Assembly: GCA_034520215.1 (NCBI GenBank)
Contig: JAXHNR010000001.1
Coordinates: 1,044,560 to 1,108,559, forward strand
Reading direction: 5' to 3'
Length of the DNA: 64,000 nt
Origin: Candidatus Krumholzibacteriota bacterium
Lineage (GTDB): Bacteria; Krumholzibacteriota; Krumholzibacteriia; Krumholzibacteriales; WJIX01
Positions 43,599 through 53,066 of the stretch are shown here, one piece after another. The notes below the pieces were generated by a model. It saw nothing but the letters and a program-made list of their open reading frames with translations. It ran no database searches and was not told the origin of the DNA. Both the position numbers and the translations under genes were made by a program. The number at the start of each line of letters is the position of its first letter. Positions within the stretch are counted from its first letter, which is position 1.

Positions 43599-44328
43599 CT
43601 GATATTTTTTGATCTTCTTCTCTGCCGCATTCATCCAATTTATTGTCTTCACTTTTATCTTCAGCGCCGTTGTTTTCCGGTATATTTTCAATCATCCCCC
43701 TCTGCGCCACATCCCGCCCGTCTTCATTTTCGATATCCTCATTACCGTCATTCAGTTTATAATTTAATATATCCAGAGCTTGAATCTCTGTTTCAAATTC
43801 CTCGATCGCGGGAAGTTCTCTGTAATTTTTAAGTCCCAGATACTCCAGGAATTTCTTTGTTGTGGAATATAGAAAAGGCTTTCCAATGCCATCTCCCCGC
43901 CCGGATACAGTAATCAACTCCCTTTCTGTAAGAGTCGAAAGAACACCGTCACTATTAACTCCTCTTATATCCTCGATTTCGTGCCTGCTTACTGACTGCT
44001 TATAAGCTATAATAGCAAGTGTTTCAAGTGCGGCTCTGGAAAGTTTTGACTTCCTTTTGTTTTTGTAAAGCTTCTTAACTATGGAAGAAAATTCGGGCAG
44101 TGTCGTCAGCTGAAAACCTCCGGCAATCTCGGCGATTTGGAAACTTCTAAAATTTTCAGCGTAGAAGGTGGAGAGTGATTCGATTGCTGATGTTATATAT
44201 TTACCCGATGGGGCTTCTGTCAATTTTGCGAGTTTACGGGCAGAAAGTGGTGTATCAGACGCAAAGAGCAGGGCCTCAACCTGCTTTTCAATAATATGCT
44301 CACGCTGTTTATCGAAATCGTTATCCAT
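43588..44328 (-). CDS. scpB: Segregation and condensation protein B
   Basis: Kleisin-associated winged-helix protein of the SMC-ScpA-ScpB condensin. It is 246 residues with two winged helices at about 10-180 (VEALLFASDTPLSARKLAKL; LETLAIIAYKQSVSRHEIED; IRGVNSDGVLSTL) and a charged acidic C-terminal tail of about 50 residues. It starts 2 bp after the scpA stop codon. Confidence 0.95.
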   Translation of the reverse strand: MDNDFDKQREHIIEKQVEALLFASDTPLSARKLAKLTEAPSGKYITSAIESLSTFYAENFRSFQIAEIAGGFQLTTLPEFSSIVKKLYKNKRKSKLSRAALETLAIIAYKQSVSRHEIEDIRGVNSDGVLSTLTERELITVSGRGDGIGKPFLYSTTKKFLEYLGLKNYRELPAIEEFETEIQALDILNYKLNDGNEDIENEDGRDVAQRGMIENIPENNGAEDKSEDNKLDECGREEDQKISDDE

Positions 44329-44330
44329 AA

Positions 44331-45083
44331 TTATCTTTCAGCCACAGGATCGTCTTCCTTAACGTAAAGCCAGATGTCGTTACGGCCGGACATCTGGCGT
44401 GCCATGATAAAACCATCACGCACGAGTTCTAAAATGGCTATTAAAGTAACGATGATCTCTATCCTTCCGCCTACGTCTTCAAAAAGTTCTGTGAATAGGA
44501 CTTCAGAATTACCGCTTAGTTTATCCTTTATTAGTGAAATCTTTTCATCGACGGTGAATTTCTCGATCTCAACATTATATTTAATCTCTTCTTTTAAATC
44601 CTTCAAAATAGTCTTAAAAGCATCCATAAGATCAAATAGTGAAAGCTCTATTGTTTCGGAATCACCTTCTTCTCTTACATAGTCAGGGACAGGGCGAACA
44701 AAAACATTCCTTCTTCTTGTTTCCCTGCCGGCAAGATGATCGGCGGCTTTTTTGAATTTTTTGTATTCTATCAAATTCTTTACAAGATCTTCTCTGGGAT
44801 CTTCATCTTCATCCTCGATTTCTCTTTTTGGCAGAAGCATCTGAACTTTTATCCTCATGAGAGTAGCTGCCATAACGAAGAACTCTCCTGCTACTTCGAG
44901 TTCAAGTTCTTTCATCATATCAATATAGGAAAGGTACTCACGTGTTATATGTGATATAGGTATATCGTAAATGTTTATCTTGTCTCTTCGAATAAGATGA
45001 AGAAGAAGGTCAAGGGGTCCTTCAAAATGATCCAGCCTTACCTGATATGCCGTTTCTTTTCTTTTTGATTCTTTTTCAAACAT
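44331..45083 (-). CDS. scpA: Segregation and condensation protein A
   Basis: Kleisin subunit of bacterial condensin, 250 residues. The N-terminal SMC-binding part has YQVRLDHFEGPLDLLLHLIR and INIYDIPISHITREYLSYI. The C-terminal winged helix has VTLIAILELVRDGFIMARQ. It heads the scpA-scpB-rluB-hisC-cmk/plsC-ispH-rpsA unit. Mobile element copy 3 begins 87 bp upstream of the start codon, so the promoter lies in that gap or inside the element. Confidence 0.96.
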   Translation of the reverse strand: MFEKESKRKETAYQVRLDHFEGPLDLLLHLIRRDKINIYDIPISHITREYLSYIDMMKELELEVAGEFFVMAATLMRIKVQMLLPKREIEDEDEDPREDLVKNLIEYKKFKKAADHLAGRETRRRNVFVRPVPDYVREEGDSETIELSLFDLMDAFKTILKDLKEEIKYNVEIEKFTVDEKISLIKDKLSGNSEVLFTELFEDVGGRIEIIVTLIAILELVRDGFIMARQMSGRNDIWLYVKEDDPVAER

Positions 45084-45169
45084 AAGATATCTTTCCGCCT
45101 GTCTCGCAAAAGGGAATTCCCCGATGGATGGTAAGCTAACGGGGTGTCTATGTCAACTTTTTAGTTTAT

Positions 45170-45475
45170 TTGGAGTTTCCCCAATTTTTATAACCTATAA
45201 GGTAGTCGATGATTTGTAACAGTATGCGGCTGATTGATATTTTCAAAATCGTTGTCGGTTTCCCCGGCGAGAAAACCGCAACTCCCACCTCGGGCTCGCT
45301 CTTTCTGCCCCTTCGGGCCAGAAATCCTTGCCCGCTCGCCCTCCGGAGGGTTTTGAAAATATCATTCAGCCGCACTCATCAGCAATGAAAGCCCTATTCC
45401 ACTTACCAATCCTGATAACTGATTGTATCTCGCAATGTTATTACAATACTTGCCGGATTTTCGGGGAAACTCCAC
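45170..45475. mobile_element. MITE-like element, copy 3 (about 306 bp)
   Basis: Same element and orientation as those at 2762 and 26646. Its terminal repeats pair perfectly over 12 bp (TGGAGTTTCCCC and GGGGAAACTCCA). TTTAGTTTAT flanks it (45160-45169 and 45476-45485), a duplication of up to 10 bp. The core differs most from the other copies, but both core hairpins are preserved by compensating changes. The surrounding gap 45084-45593 holds nothing else I can identify. Confidence 0.88.
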
Positions 45476-45593
45476 TTTAGTTTATAGTCTGTTTTACTGA
45501 GTTTAGAATTTTTTTATATATGCGATAACAGGTATTACCAAAGGAAAACAGGACTGCACGGTAAGAGAAAATATTGCTTTTATTTGAAGATCT

Positions 45594-46103
45594 TCATTTA
45601 ACTCTGAATATTCTTCTTTCAAAGTTTATTCTTCTCTCTGAAGGATAAAAGTAGTATAGAGAATAAAGGGTGAGCAGAAAAATCGCGGTCATATAAAAAG
45701 ATGTAAGATCGAAGATATATGCAGCTATACAAAAATACGGAGTTATAAGAGCTAATCTTATCAATTTCTTTTCGAATGCCATAAATTTGTCGTTCCGTGT
45801 TGACTTTTTACCCTTCACACTATTCGCGAAATTGGCTCTTAGAAAGACGGGGCCGGCTAACGCTGAAATTGAAGAAATTACAAGGATGCCGGTGCTTAAG
45901 ATTTTAGACGGACTGAACTTCTCCGGAAAAAGTATTCCATACCTTTTCAATAAGTAAACAGATATGAAGCCCGCCAAAGCCGGGATGAGAAAGCCTAAAT
46001 ATATCTTTTTCAAATATTCCACTATATCGCCTGATAAAGATTGATAATATAGTTTAATTGATAGAGTTATAACATTGTCTGCATATAGGTTATAACATAG
46101 CAT
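45594..46103 (-). CDS. Hypothetical multi-pass membrane protein
   Basis: An ORF of up to 169 codons, not recognised. It has four hydrophobic segments (around 34-52, 67-90, 113-128 and 134-152), Lys/Arg-rich loops, and an Arg-rich C-terminus (ERRINFERRIFRVK). The start is unclear: the annotated ATG has no ribosome site, and an in-frame GTG about 27 codons later, just before the first helix, is as plausible. It follows cstA by 20 bp on the same strand and may be cotranscribed. Confidence 0.5.
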   Translation of the reverse strand: MLCYNLYADNVITLSIKLYYQSLSGDIVEYLKKIYLGFLIPALAGFISVYLLKRYGILFPEKFSPSKILSTGILVISSISALAGPVFLRANFANSVKGKKSTRNDKFMAFEKKLIRLALITPYFCIAAYIFDLTSFYMTAIFLLTLYSLYYFYPSERRINFERRIFRVK

Positions 46104-46123
46104 AATTTACTACATAATAATCG

Positions 46124-47860
46124 TTATACTTGATTGTGATAATGACTTGTCCTTTCCCCGGTTTTAAAGAGTTTTAACAATCCTTCAAAAACAATCCATA
46201 CCGCTATAATTAAAATTGCCATATTTATGATTTGAAGTAGAAAATTGCTTGAATCCCAAAACGTTATCTGATTGAGCAAAAGCGCCCAAACCGTCATCAC
46301 CGACATAAAAGCCGCGGGCAGAGCTGAAACCAGAAATCTCATTTTCCCCTTCTGTCTGAGATAAAATGTGATTACTATAAGAGCCAGTGCCGCGAGAGTT
46401 TGATTGGTCGCTCCAAACAAAGGCCATAGTTTCAAAGCTCCCTTACCCCCCGCTCCAGTCGCGAAGGCAAGCACGAGTCCCGTAAAAACAGCTATAAAGG
46501 TGGCAATGTATCTCCCCGTAAGAAATTTCATTTTAAAATGCCCAAAGAGTTCTGAAATAACATAGCGCTGAATCCTGGTCGCGGTATCCAGGGTTGTTCC
46601 GGCGAATGAGGCCACAAAGACACCCATTATCACGAGGGCGATATTCCTTGAGAGCCCTGTAGAGGCAATCATATTTGCTGAACCGTCGACAAAAGCTCCG
46701 ATTTTTGATTCAAGTCCCTTCGCGGCGGCCCATGACTCATAGTGCGTAGTCCAGGCATCTATACCTGTCAGTGTTTCTCCATTTTGAGCAACATAACCCA
46801 TTCCTATACCGGCAGCTACGGCGATAATAACGAGTGTCGCCAGTGCGCCTTCCATCAGCATCGAACCGTAACCGACAAAGAGTGAATCTTTTTCAGTTCT
46901 CACCTGTTTGGCGGATGTTCCTGATGATACAAGTGAATGAAAACCGGAAATTGCTCCGCAGGCTATTGTTATAAAAAGAAACGGCCAAAGAGGCGGAGCA
47001 CCTTCAGGCACGGACTGAACCGCTGGCGCTACAATTTCGAGGCCGCTTGTAAAAGCAGAAACTAGAATGCCGGCTACGAGCAGTGCCATGGCAATAACCA
47101 GCTGGTGTGAATTTATATAATCACGCGGTTGCAGGAGTGTGGTTACCGGAAGGACAGAAGCTATAAACGCGTATATTAATAGTATTATAGTCCATACGCC
47201 GGTTGGCGGTATACCTGCTACAGAAGGCATACCCAATGGAATATAGGTCCCCGCGACAACGGTGATATACATCAGCAGAACAGCAACAATGGACCATATC
47301 TTAACGTTCGCGCCTTTTTTGTAAATCATATACCCCAATCCAAGAGCAATTAACACTTGAAGCCAGACGGGGAATACGGCGGAAGGATACTTTGAAAAAA
47401 CTACGGCTATAACCAACCCGAAAATGGCTATAATAATCCACAATTCTAGAAAAACTATTAGAAAGAAGAAAAATCTAGTCCGCGGACTTACATATTTGGA
47501 GGCATATTCAGCAATAGATTTACCCTGGTTGCGCATCGATATAATCAATGAACCGAAATCATGGACCGCGCCCATAACTATGCTCCCGGCAAATATCCAG
47601 ATCAAAGCGGGCACCCACCCCCATATGATGGCTATAGCCGGTCCTACTATCGGTCCAGTCCCCGCGATTGACGTAAAATGGTGTCCGAAAATAATCTCTT
47701 TTTTTGTGGGAACGTAATCGATGCCGTCTTCAAGTTCCGCGGAGGGAACCGTGGCTTCATCGGATAGATTAAAAATCCTGTACCCGATGAATTTTCCGTA
47801 AAGATGATAGGCGATTATGTAACCGACAAAAACGAGCAGCATAATCAGCAGCGCATTCAT
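46124..47860 (-). CDS. cstA: Carbon starvation protein CstA-like peptide/pyruvate transporter
   Basis: A 578-residue inner-membrane protein with about 16 hydrophobic helices. The conserved N-terminal CstA region is visible (GHHFTSIAGTGPIVGPAIA, GAVHDFGSLIISMRNQGKSI), as are GFHSLVSSGTSAKQ and SFAGTTLDTATRIQRY. Family members take up peptides or pyruvate, often during carbon limitation. It is shorter than E. coli CstA (about 700 residues), like the shorter CstA-type proteins of other phyla. A POT peptide transporter is also present in the window. Confidence 0.93.
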   Translation of the reverse strand: MNALLIMLLVFVGYIIAYHLYGKFIGYRIFNLSDEATVPSAELEDGIDYVPTKKEIIFGHHFTSIAGTGPIVGPAIAIIWGWVPALIWIFAGSIVMGAVHDFGSLIISMRNQGKSIAEYASKYVSPRTRFFFFLIVFLELWIIIAIFGLVIAVVFSKYPSAVFPVWLQVLIALGLGYMIYKKGANVKIWSIVAVLLMYITVVAGTYIPLGMPSVAGIPPTGVWTIILLIYAFIASVLPVTTLLQPRDYINSHQLVIAMALLVAGILVSAFTSGLEIVAPAVQSVPEGAPPLWPFLFITIACGAISGFHSLVSSGTSAKQVRTEKDSLFVGYGSMLMEGALATLVIIAVAAGIGMGYVAQNGETLTGIDAWTTHYESWAAAKGLESKIGAFVDGSANMIASTGLSRNIALVIMGVFVASFAGTTLDTATRIQRYVISELFGHFKMKFLTGRYIATFIAVFTGLVLAFATGAGGKGALKLWPLFGATNQTLAALALIVITFYLRQKGKMRFLVSALPAAFMSVMTVWALLLNQITFWDSSNFLLQIINMAILIIAVWIVFEGLLKLFKTGERTSHYHNQV

Positions 47861-48153
47861 AATTAACTTCCTCTTTTAGTTTATTAATTATTTTAAATAA
47901 CACTGATGATTTTTTCACTTTCTGTATGCAAAATCAAGAAAAACTTCCTTATGCTATATATATCGGTAAAACTTCTTGTATATATGGTTTTTTAATGTTG
48001 GAATAATGTTTGCTTTCTTGTAGTTTTGATCTTGCTGCTCTAAACATCTGATTTTAGAGTAAAGGTAACCAGCCCTTACTTAAATCAGCCGGCCCTTCTG
48101 CGTTATCATTATCGGCAGGCAAGTTTTTAACTTTAGTGGATGGGAGAAAAGAT

Positions 48154-48648
48154 ATGTCAAAAAGAATTACTGTTTCTTTAATTATTATAATATTATTTTC
48201 TATATTCTTTCAGCCGAGCGTTTTCGCTCAAAGCAGGCTGGAATATCCTAACGATTTCGGAATTGAAATTGGAGGAAAATCCATCGTTTATTCTTTTACC
48301 TATCAGCGTATGCTCAATCATTATATTGGACTTGAAGGGGGTATTTCAGCTCTAGGAGGAGGCGATAGCGACGGCAACGCGACTGTGATTTTCTTCCCAG
48401 TTGGAGCCAAAGCCTATCTGCTTCCGAAAAATGGATCTCCTTTTATTACCGGCGGAATAGTGTTTATAAACGCGTCTGTGGAATCCGGACCTTTTGAAGA
48501 TAGCACATCAAACTCATACACTTACGCCGGTTTGGGATTCGAATACCGCGCGGAGGGAGGATTTATTTTTCGCGGTACAGCGTATGGACTGATATCGGAA
48601 GGAAGTTTCTTTATATGGCCCGGCCTTCACGTGGGCTACGCATTTTAG
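48154..48648 (+). CDS. Small outer-membrane beta-barrel-like protein
   Basis: A 164-residue exported protein of unknown role. The signal peptide (VSLIIIILFSIFFQ, cleavage near VFAQS) is followed by alternating hydrophobic/polar strands rich in Gly and Tyr, and the protein ends in Phe (HVGYAF), typical of small barrels. GGGAG lies 8 nt before the ATG at 48154, which I prefer to the GTG 18 bp upstream. It is divergent from cstA and ends before a strong shared terminator. Confidence 0.75.
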   Translation: MSKRITVSLIIIILFSIFFQPSVFAQSRLEYPNDFGIEIGGKSIVYSFTYQRMLNHYIGLEGGISALGGGDSDGNATVIFFPVGAKAYLLPKNGSPFITGGIVFINASVESGPFEDSTSNSYTYAGLGFEYRAEGGFIFRGTAYGLISEGSFFIWPGLHVGYAF

Positions 48649-48679
48649 GGCCTTATTCAATAAATAAATCAGTTTGTAA

Positions 48680-48718
48680 AAAAACCACCGGAATGTCAGT
48701 TAACATCCGGTGGTTTTT
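48680..48718. terminator. Bidirectional rho-independent terminator
   Basis: AAAAACCACCGGA pairs with TCCGGTGGTTTTT over 13 bp around a 13-nt loop. Poly-A and poly-T flanks make it work in both directions. It separates the small barrel gene and the PhzF-type gene, which converge. Confidence 0.88.
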
Positions 48719-48766
48719 ATAATATACCAGGTGTTTCTTTTGAGTAAATGTTACAAGTTTATATAT

Positions 48767-49771
48767 TTAAGCTTGAACAAATTTTATTTTACTCGTTTTA
48801 TCATCGATCTCTATTTTTCTTTCAATCGAAGTAGCAGCAAGTCCCCCTATATAGACAGAATTAAAATCGTCGTTTGCGTTTGATTTATCAATCTTGCAAT
48901 AGACCTTAGATAACCTTTCTCTGTCATTCCCCTGCTTGAATATCATTGATTCATTACTGCTAATTCCGTGTCTGCCTAGATATGATCCAATCGCGACAGA
49001 GGACATACCGGAAGCTTCAACTTCCAATAACCCGATCGCGGGCGCAAAATGCCTCGTTTGCGCTATACAGTCATAAGCGGTATCCAATGAAAAAATATCT
49101 GTGGTCTGCACTCCCAATTTCCTGTTAAGGATACTTAATTTTATCAAATCCGGCTTGACGTTATATATGGTCTCAAGGTTTTTTATCGGTACTAACAAAT
49201 GATGCAGCCCTGTGCTTACTTCTTCAATGGGTAATCCCGTAGTGTAAATTTCATTTGGGTCAATTTCAAATATTTCCGCTATACTTTCCGGCTTAACGTC
49301 TGAATGTTTATAATCTTTTACACTCTGTTTGATCATTATTTTTTCCAATAACCCGCCCTGATTAATTCTTACTTTATCCTTCATATCAGCTTTTGACGGT
49401 AAAACTGAATCATCCTTTCTCAGATAATGTATATCTACAGGTATATCACCTTCATTAGTTTCAATATATATTCTTGTATGACCATTGTTTAAATCTATTC
49501 GTCCCTCTTCAATAAGGGCAAAAGTGGCGCTAATTATACTGTGTCCGCTTATATTAACTTCATTGCTTTGTGTGTAAAACCTGATTCTAAAGGGTGATCT
49601 GCCAACTCCTGTTTCAGTAATATATGCCACTTCCACGAGACTGATCTCCTCGGCAATTTTCTGCATTTCATTTTCTGTTAATCCTTCAGCAGAAGTAATG
49701 ACCGAGGATGGATAGCCATGGAACGGTAAAGTAGTAAATACATCCACATTCTTAATAATATAAGTTCGCAT
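48767..49771 (-). CDS. PhzF-family protein
   Basis: A 334-residue protein of the PhzF/diaminopimelate-epimerase-like fold. The catalytic Glu47 lies in ISLVEVAYI, followed by FYTQSNEVNISGHSIISATF. The second half has EASGMSSVAIGSYLGRHGI and YIGGLAA. PhzF itself isomerises a phenazine precursor, but most family members are of unknown substrate, and no phenazine genes are nearby. GGGGAGGT lies 7 nt before the ATG, a strong site. It is alone, ending at the shared terminator. Confidence 0.88.
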   Translation of the reverse strand: MRTYIIKNVDVFTTLPFHGYPSSVITSAEGLTENEMQKIAEEISLVEVAYITETGVGRSPFRIRFYTQSNEVNISGHSIISATFALIEEGRIDLNNGHTRIYIETNEGDIPVDIHYLRKDDSVLPSKADMKDKVRINQGGLLEKIMIKQSVKDYKHSDVKPESIAEIFEIDPNEIYTTGLPIEEVSTGLHHLLVPIKNLETIYNVKPDLIKLSILNRKLGVQTTDIFSLDTAYDCIAQTRHFAPAIGLLEVEASGMSSVAIGSYLGRHGISSNESMIFKQGNDRERLSKVYCKIDKSNANDDFNSVYIGGLAATSIERKIEIDDKTSKIKFVQA

Positions 49772-50059
49772 TTATTTTACCTCCCCATTAGATATTCGCA
49801 TAAAGCACTATTTTAGAATTACTTTTATATAGTTGAGCATTCATTATAAACCCCGCTCTATGTAATTTATGTCCCCCTCTTTATTTGTTTTATTATATAT
49901 ATTGCATCCCGTTACACTGCCATAGGCGAAATTTTATAAAATAAACATTTTTTCCGGCCGCATCTAATATCATTAAGCAAATTCGGTTCCGTATATGGAA
50001 ATACGCCAATTTTTTACTTTGTAAAATGGTAAAAAATAAATTCGCGGAACAAATTAAAA

Positions 50060-50974
50060 CTATCCTCGCGGATGAAAGGTCCTGTGCACTTCCAGCAGAT
50101 AGTTAGTATCGAGTTTTGTGTAAATCTGTGTCGTCGAGATGCTTGAGTGCCCAAGAAGCTCCTGAACTACACGGAGGTCGGCTCCTCCTTCGATAAGGTG
50201 TGTCGCAAACGAATGTCTGAGCGTGTGAGGAGTTACCTCCGGAGGAAAACCCGCTGAAGCAGAGTATTTTTTTATCATTTTCCATATACTTACCCTTGAT
50301 ATTCTTTCCCCGCGGTAGTTCACAAATACATAGGGACTTATTTTTGTTTTAACCAATAGAGGCCTCGAATCCTTCGAATATTTTTCTAGAGTTTTGAGTG
50401 CTTTTATACCAAATGGAACAACGCGCTCTTTTCTTCCCTTGCCCAATACCCTTAGGAAGCGATCTTCCGTATTAATCTTTTCAAATTTAAGATTGCAAAT
50501 CTCTGAAACTCTCATCCCGGTCGAATAACCCATCTCAAGTATTGCCCGGTCTCTAAGCCCAAACTTTGTTTCATCAGGCTGCGAAATCAGGATATCCGCT
50601 TCAACCTGTGACAGCACGAAAGGTATTTTCTGTATTGCTTTTGGTGTTGAAATCTCTTTAATCTCGAGTTTATCAAGATACCCCTCACGGTATATAAACC
50701 TATGAAATCCTTTAACCGCACTCAGTATCCTTGAACAGTAAGAGGAGTTCTTCTTACTTCTAATTTCCGCAGCGAATGAAAGACTGGTTCTAAGATCCAA
50801 CCCCTCAATACCGTAGAGATCTTTATCTTTTAAATACTTAATATACAGCTTTAAATCACCGATATATGCACTTATAGTTAAATTGCTTAGCCCTTTCTCT
50901 ATCGTCATATAATCTATATATCGATCCACAAGAATTCTGATTATATCTTTTTTATCTTTATTCTTTGATTCCAT
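50060..50974 (-). CDS. xerD: XerD-like site-specific tyrosine recombinase
   Basis: A 304-residue integrase. The N-terminal SAM-like core-binding domain is at about 15-95. The catalytic residues are visible: Arg in STGMRVSEI, Lys in LGKGRKERVVPF, His/Arg in TPHTLRHSFATHLIEGGADL, and Tyr in TTQIYTK. It probably resolves chromosome dimers with XerC (61717). Assignment to D rather than C is tentative and rests on the other copy being in the classic XerC position. The ATG at 50974 overlaps uvrC by 17 bp. Confidence 0.88.
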   Translation of the reverse strand: MESKNKDKKDIIRILVDRYIDYMTIEKGLSNLTISAYIGDLKLYIKYLKDKDLYGIEGLDLRTSLSFAAEIRSKKNSSYCSRILSAVKGFHRFIYREGYLDKLEIKEISTPKAIQKIPFVLSQVEADILISQPDETKFGLRDRAILEMGYSTGMRVSEICNLKFEKINTEDRFLRVLGKGRKERVVPFGIKALKTLEKYSKDSRPLLVKTKISPYVFVNYRGERISRVSIWKMIKKYSASAGFPPEVTPHTLRHSFATHLIEGGADLRVVQELLGHSSISTTQIYTKLDTNYLLEVHRTFHPRG

Positions 50975-52772
50975 GATAGATCTTTTTCGCAATCCTGATT
51001 CCTATACCCGGAATATCCGCGATGTCGTCTATTGACGCTTCTGAAAGCTTTTTAACACTTCCAAAAGCATTAAGAAGCATTATTTTCCGTTTCTCTCCTA
51101 TGCCGTTTATTTCATTAAGCCTGGAACTTCTAATTGATTTCAATCTTAGTTTCCTGTGATAATCTATGGCAAACCTGTGCGCTTCATTTCTGATCTGCTG
51201 AAGTAATTTAAGAACAATGCTTTGTGAAGGAAGCTTTATTAAACCCTTTTCTCCGTATTTATGAATTTCTTCATTTTGTTTTGTAAGCCCAATAACAGGT
51301 ATATTCCCAAGTCCTGCACCCTTAAGACTCCCCATAGCTGCCGAAACCTGCCCCTTTCCCCCGTCAATTAGTATTAGATCCGGTATTTCAGTGTCTTTAG
51401 ACCTTCCCGCTTGTTCGAATCTTCTCGCTAAAACTTCGGCAATCATCGCAAAATCGTCAGAACCTTTCACTGTCTTGATCTTAAAATGCCGGTATCCCTT
51501 TTTGTGTGATTTGCCTCTGTGAAATACCACCATGGATCCCACAGCCATTGTTCCCTGAATATTTGAGATATCGTAACCCTCTATAATAAAAGGTGTATGG
51601 TAAAGCCCGAGCGTCTTTTTTGTTTCTTCCAGAACATTTTCTCTATCGCTTAAAACCTTTGGAGATTTAAAGAGTTTCAGCTCGGCGTTCTTCTCAGCGA
51701 GTTGAAGTATTTTATTCTTTCTCCCCCTCTTGGGAATCTTTATTTTGACCATTCGCCCGGCTTTTTTGCTCAGCCATTTTGCCAATAGTTCTCCTTCCGG
51801 AATATAGTTTCTTATATAAATCGAAGGCGGTATATCCATCACAGCATCATAGTAAAGTTTTATAAAAGACTCGGTAACCAGACTTATTTTATTCTCTCCC
51901 GTAGATGGGAGCATAAATGTCTCGGAATTCAGTATCTTGCCTTCACGGATTTTCATAACAACAGCACAGTAATAATCACCATCCCCTGACAACGCCACGA
52001 TATCTTCATCACTTCCCAGAGGGTCAAACGCCAGCTGCTTTTCTGATATCTTCTTTACAGCTCTCATCTGATCCCTTAGCACCGCAGCCCTTTCATACTC
52101 TTTTTCGGCTGATAGTTTTCTCATTTCATCTTGTAGTTCCGATAATAATTTCTTGTTTCTACCGTTTAAGAAAAGTTTTACCTGCTCAACTAATTTCATA
52201 TATTCTTCCTCTGTAATTTTCCCTGTACAAGGAGCTGAGCATTTACCAATCTGATAATAAAGGCATTCACGGTCGGTTTTTCGTTTTAATTTTCTATTCG
52301 AACATCTTCTTAAAGTGAATATATCACCAATTATGCTGAGTGTTCTTCTCAAAGAGCGAGTATCCGTGTAGGGACCAAAATAAACTGAATCATCCTTCTC
52401 GATATTTCTGACCACCATAATTCTTGGAAATGTATCAGTCATGGTTAATTTGATATAGGGATATTTCTTATCGTCCTTCAATTTAATGTTGTATAAAGGC
52501 CTGTATTCTTTAATAAAATTACATTCAAGAACAAGGGCTTCTATCTCACTGTCAGTTGTGACATAATCTATATCTCTCAACTTCTTCATAAGTGACGCTG
52601 TTTTCGAATCAACGACGGCGGACTTGCTGAAATAGTCTCTTACTCTGTTATTGAGATTTTTTGCCTTTCCCACATAGATTATCTTTCCCCCTTTACCTTT
52701 CATTATATATATTCCGGGATACTTCGGTATTTTCTTTATATTCTCTTTTAGTTTTGAGTCTTTTCTTGACAA
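50958..52772 (-). CDS. uvrC: Excinuclease ABC subunit C
   Basis: Nucleotide-excision-repair nuclease, about 604 residues. It has the GIY-YIG domain (PKYPGIYIMKGKGGKIIYVG, then KAKNLNNRVRDYF), a cysteine cluster (CLYYQIGKCSAPCTG), the UVR motif region, the RNase H-like endonuclease (IEGYDISNIQGTMAVGSMVV; LILIDGGKGQVSAA) and C-terminal helix-hairpin-helix repeats. The TTG at 52772 has AAGGG 7 nt upstream and is preferred; a TTG 15 bp earlier is also open. It is divergent from rpsT with less than 50 bp between start codons. Confidence 0.96.
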   Translation of the reverse strand: MSRKDSKLKENIKKIPKYPGIYIMKGKGGKIIYVGKAKNLNNRVRDYFSKSAVVDSKTASLMKKLRDIDYVTTDSEIEALVLECNFIKEYRPLYNIKLKDDKKYPYIKLTMTDTFPRIMVVRNIEKDDSVYFGPYTDTRSLRRTLSIIGDIFTLRRCSNRKLKRKTDRECLYYQIGKCSAPCTGKITEEEYMKLVEQVKLFLNGRNKKLLSELQDEMRKLSAEKEYERAAVLRDQMRAVKKISEKQLAFDPLGSDEDIVALSGDGDYYCAVVMKIREGKILNSETFMLPSTGENKISLVTESFIKLYYDAVMDIPPSIYIRNYIPEGELLAKWLSKKAGRMVKIKIPKRGRKNKILQLAEKNAELKLFKSPKVLSDRENVLEETKKTLGLYHTPFIIEGYDISNIQGTMAVGSMVVFHRGKSHKKGYRHFKIKTVKGSDDFAMIAEVLARRFEQAGRSKDTEIPDLILIDGGKGQVSAAMGSLKGAGLGNIPVIGLTKQNEEIHKYGEKGLIKLPSQSIVLKLLQQIRNEAHRFAIDYHRKLRLKSIRSSRLNEINGIGEKRKIMLLNAFGSVKKLSEASIDDIADIPGIGIRIAKKIYHGIKE

Positions 52773-52818
52773 ATCAGAACCCTTCAATTATTTTCTTTAA
52801 ATACTGGAGGTGTATTAA

Positions 52819-53064
52819 ATGCCGGAACATAAGTCATGTTTGAAGAGAATGCGTCAAAACGAAACCAGGCGCCAAATAAATAAAAGATACAAGAGTTTTC
52901 TAGTTCATAGTATCAGATCTTTCAAAAAGATTGAAGATCCAGAAGCCGCAAAGGAAGAATTCCCCAGAATTACATCTATCATTGATAAATCCAGGAAAAA
53001 GGGGATCCTTCATAAAAACAAGGCATCCAGGATAAAATCGCGTCTTTCAAAAAAAACCAGCTGA
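52819..53064 (+). CDS. rpsT: 30S ribosomal protein S20
   Basis: A short basic 81-residue helical protein that binds 16S rRNA. It has KRMRQNETRRQINKRYKS near the N-terminus and the C-terminal NKASRIKSRLSKK motif, with about 20% Lys. GGAGGTG lies 6 nt before the ATG. It stands alone on the plus strand between uvrC (divergent) and proS (convergent, stop codons 2 bp apart). Confidence 0.96.
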   Translation: MPEHKSCLKRMRQNETRRQINKRYKSFLVHSIRSFKKIEDPEAAKEEFPRITSIIDKSRKKGILHKNKASRIKSRLSKKTS

Positions 53065-53066
53065 TA

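Noticed and set aside
50060-50974. Tyrosine recombinase as a sign of a prophage or integrative element
   Set aside because: It is overlapped with uvrC and is of Xer type. No phage, relaxase or attachment repeats are nearby.
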